NCBI GenBank assembly: GCA_964523415.1
Contig: CAZFZB010000152.1
Location: 1-5,994, forward strand
DNA: 5,994 nt
From: M0108 sp964523415
GTDB lineage: Bacteria; Pseudomonadota; Gammaproteobacteria; Chromatiales; Chromatiaceae
Direction of reading: 5' to 3'
How positions within the stretch are numbered: the stretch's first letter is position 1; the number at the start of each line of letters is the position of its first letter. Made by a program: the position numbers and the translations under genes. This document shows, piece after piece, positions 5,643-5,994 of this stretch. The notes under the pieces are model-generated. The model worked only from the letters and a program-made list of their open reading frames with translations. It made no database searches and had not been told where the DNA came from.

Positions 5643-5994
5643 GTCGTGGTATCGTCCTTATCGCTGTGATGTTCGCGATTACGCTGGCGGGTGGTTGTGG
5701 TTCGACGAACAAGAAGTCCCAGGATGGCATGGCATCCTGGTATGGACCCGCTCATCATGGAAAGCAGACCGCCAGTGGTCAGCCCTTTAATCAAAATGCC
5801 TTGACGGCGGCCCATCCGAGTTTGCCTTTTGGGACCCAGGTCAGGGTCACCAACCTTGCCAATGGCAAACAGGTTGTCGTGAGGATCAATGATCGTGGTC
5901 CCTACAAGGGCGGTAGGATTATCGACCTTTCCCGAGCGGCGGCGCGAAAGTTGGAAATCGATGGAATTGCCCAGGTCCGGGTGGAAGTCCTCCC
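5639..5994 (+). CDS. rlpA: RlpA-like lipoprotein, DPBB-domain lytic transglycosylase (3' end outside window)
   Basis: RlpA proteins are outer-membrane lipoproteins; the Pseudomonas enzyme cleaves stem-peptide-free (denuded) peptidoglycan and helps daughter-cell separation. The frame is open to the window edge (118 full codons). A lipoprotein signal peptide (MSRGIVLIAVMFAITLAGGC) ends in Cys20, the lipidation site; the lipobox AGGC lacks the usual Leu at -3 but is acceptable. The double-psi beta-barrel domain begins at about 31 with ASWYG (32-36) and TASG (44-47), then TAAHPSLPFGT (56-66) and VRINDRGPY (81-89) followed by GGRIIDLS. His59 and Asp85 are 26 residues apart, as are His131 and Asp157, the catalytic pair reported in P. 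aeruginosa RlpA (from memory). An in-frame stop at 5627-5629 rules out an earlier start. Any C-terminal SPOR domain is unseen, so it could be a short DPBB-only relative. Confidence 0.9.
   Translation, partial: MSRGIVLIAVMFAITLAGGCGSTNKKSQDGMASWYGPAHHGKQTASGQPFNQNALTAAHPSLPFGTQVRVTNLANGKQVVVRINDRGPYKGGRIIDLSRAAARKLEIDGIAQVRVEVL

Overview
The window is an ordinary chromosomal housekeeping block of a gammaproteobacterium. The order recA-recX-alaS-lysC-csrA-tRNA-Ser(GCU) matches the conserved gammaproteobacterial neighbourhood: E. coli has recA-recX-alaS-csrA-serV, and several non-enteric lineages carry lysC between alaS and csrA. The high G+C content, the GC-rich third codon positions and the protein sequences suggest a Chromatiales-like (purple sulfur bacterium or relative) host. 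That lineage call is an inference.

Layout. Every gene is on the + strand. The 3' end of recA (1-300) is followed after 29 bases by recX (330-836), then alaS (899-3505). An 80-base gap with small overlapping inverted repeats leads to lysC (3586-4809), which has a near-ideal Shine-Dalgarno sequence. The next 211 bases hold a 16-base perfect palindrome, an extended -10 promoter and a leader with three CsrA-type ANGGA motifs, followed by csrA (5021-5242). A consensus -10 box precedes a complete tRNA-Ser(GCU) gene with encoded CCA (5318-5410). A 228-base spacer with several hairpins leads to an rlpA-like lipoprotein gene (5639 onward) that runs off the window.

How the genes relate. RecA and RecX are the recombinase and its modulator. 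AlaS charges tRNA-Ala, and LysC commits aspartate to the lysine/threonine/methionine/diaminopimelate branch. CsrA is a global post-transcriptional regulator, tRNA-Ser(GCU) reads AGC/AGU codons, and RlpA is an outer-membrane peptidoglycan enzyme. Apart from recA/recX, the shared neighbourhood is conserved synteny rather than a single pathway.

I found no new system, mobile element, CRISPR array or defence island. The points most worth checking are an in-frame internal translation start in lysC (GTG at 4324 behind AGGAGG), which would produce a separate aspartokinase beta subunit; the palindrome over the -35 region of the likely csrA promoter; and the ANGGA motifs in the csrA leader, one of them inside the Shine-Dalgarno sequence.
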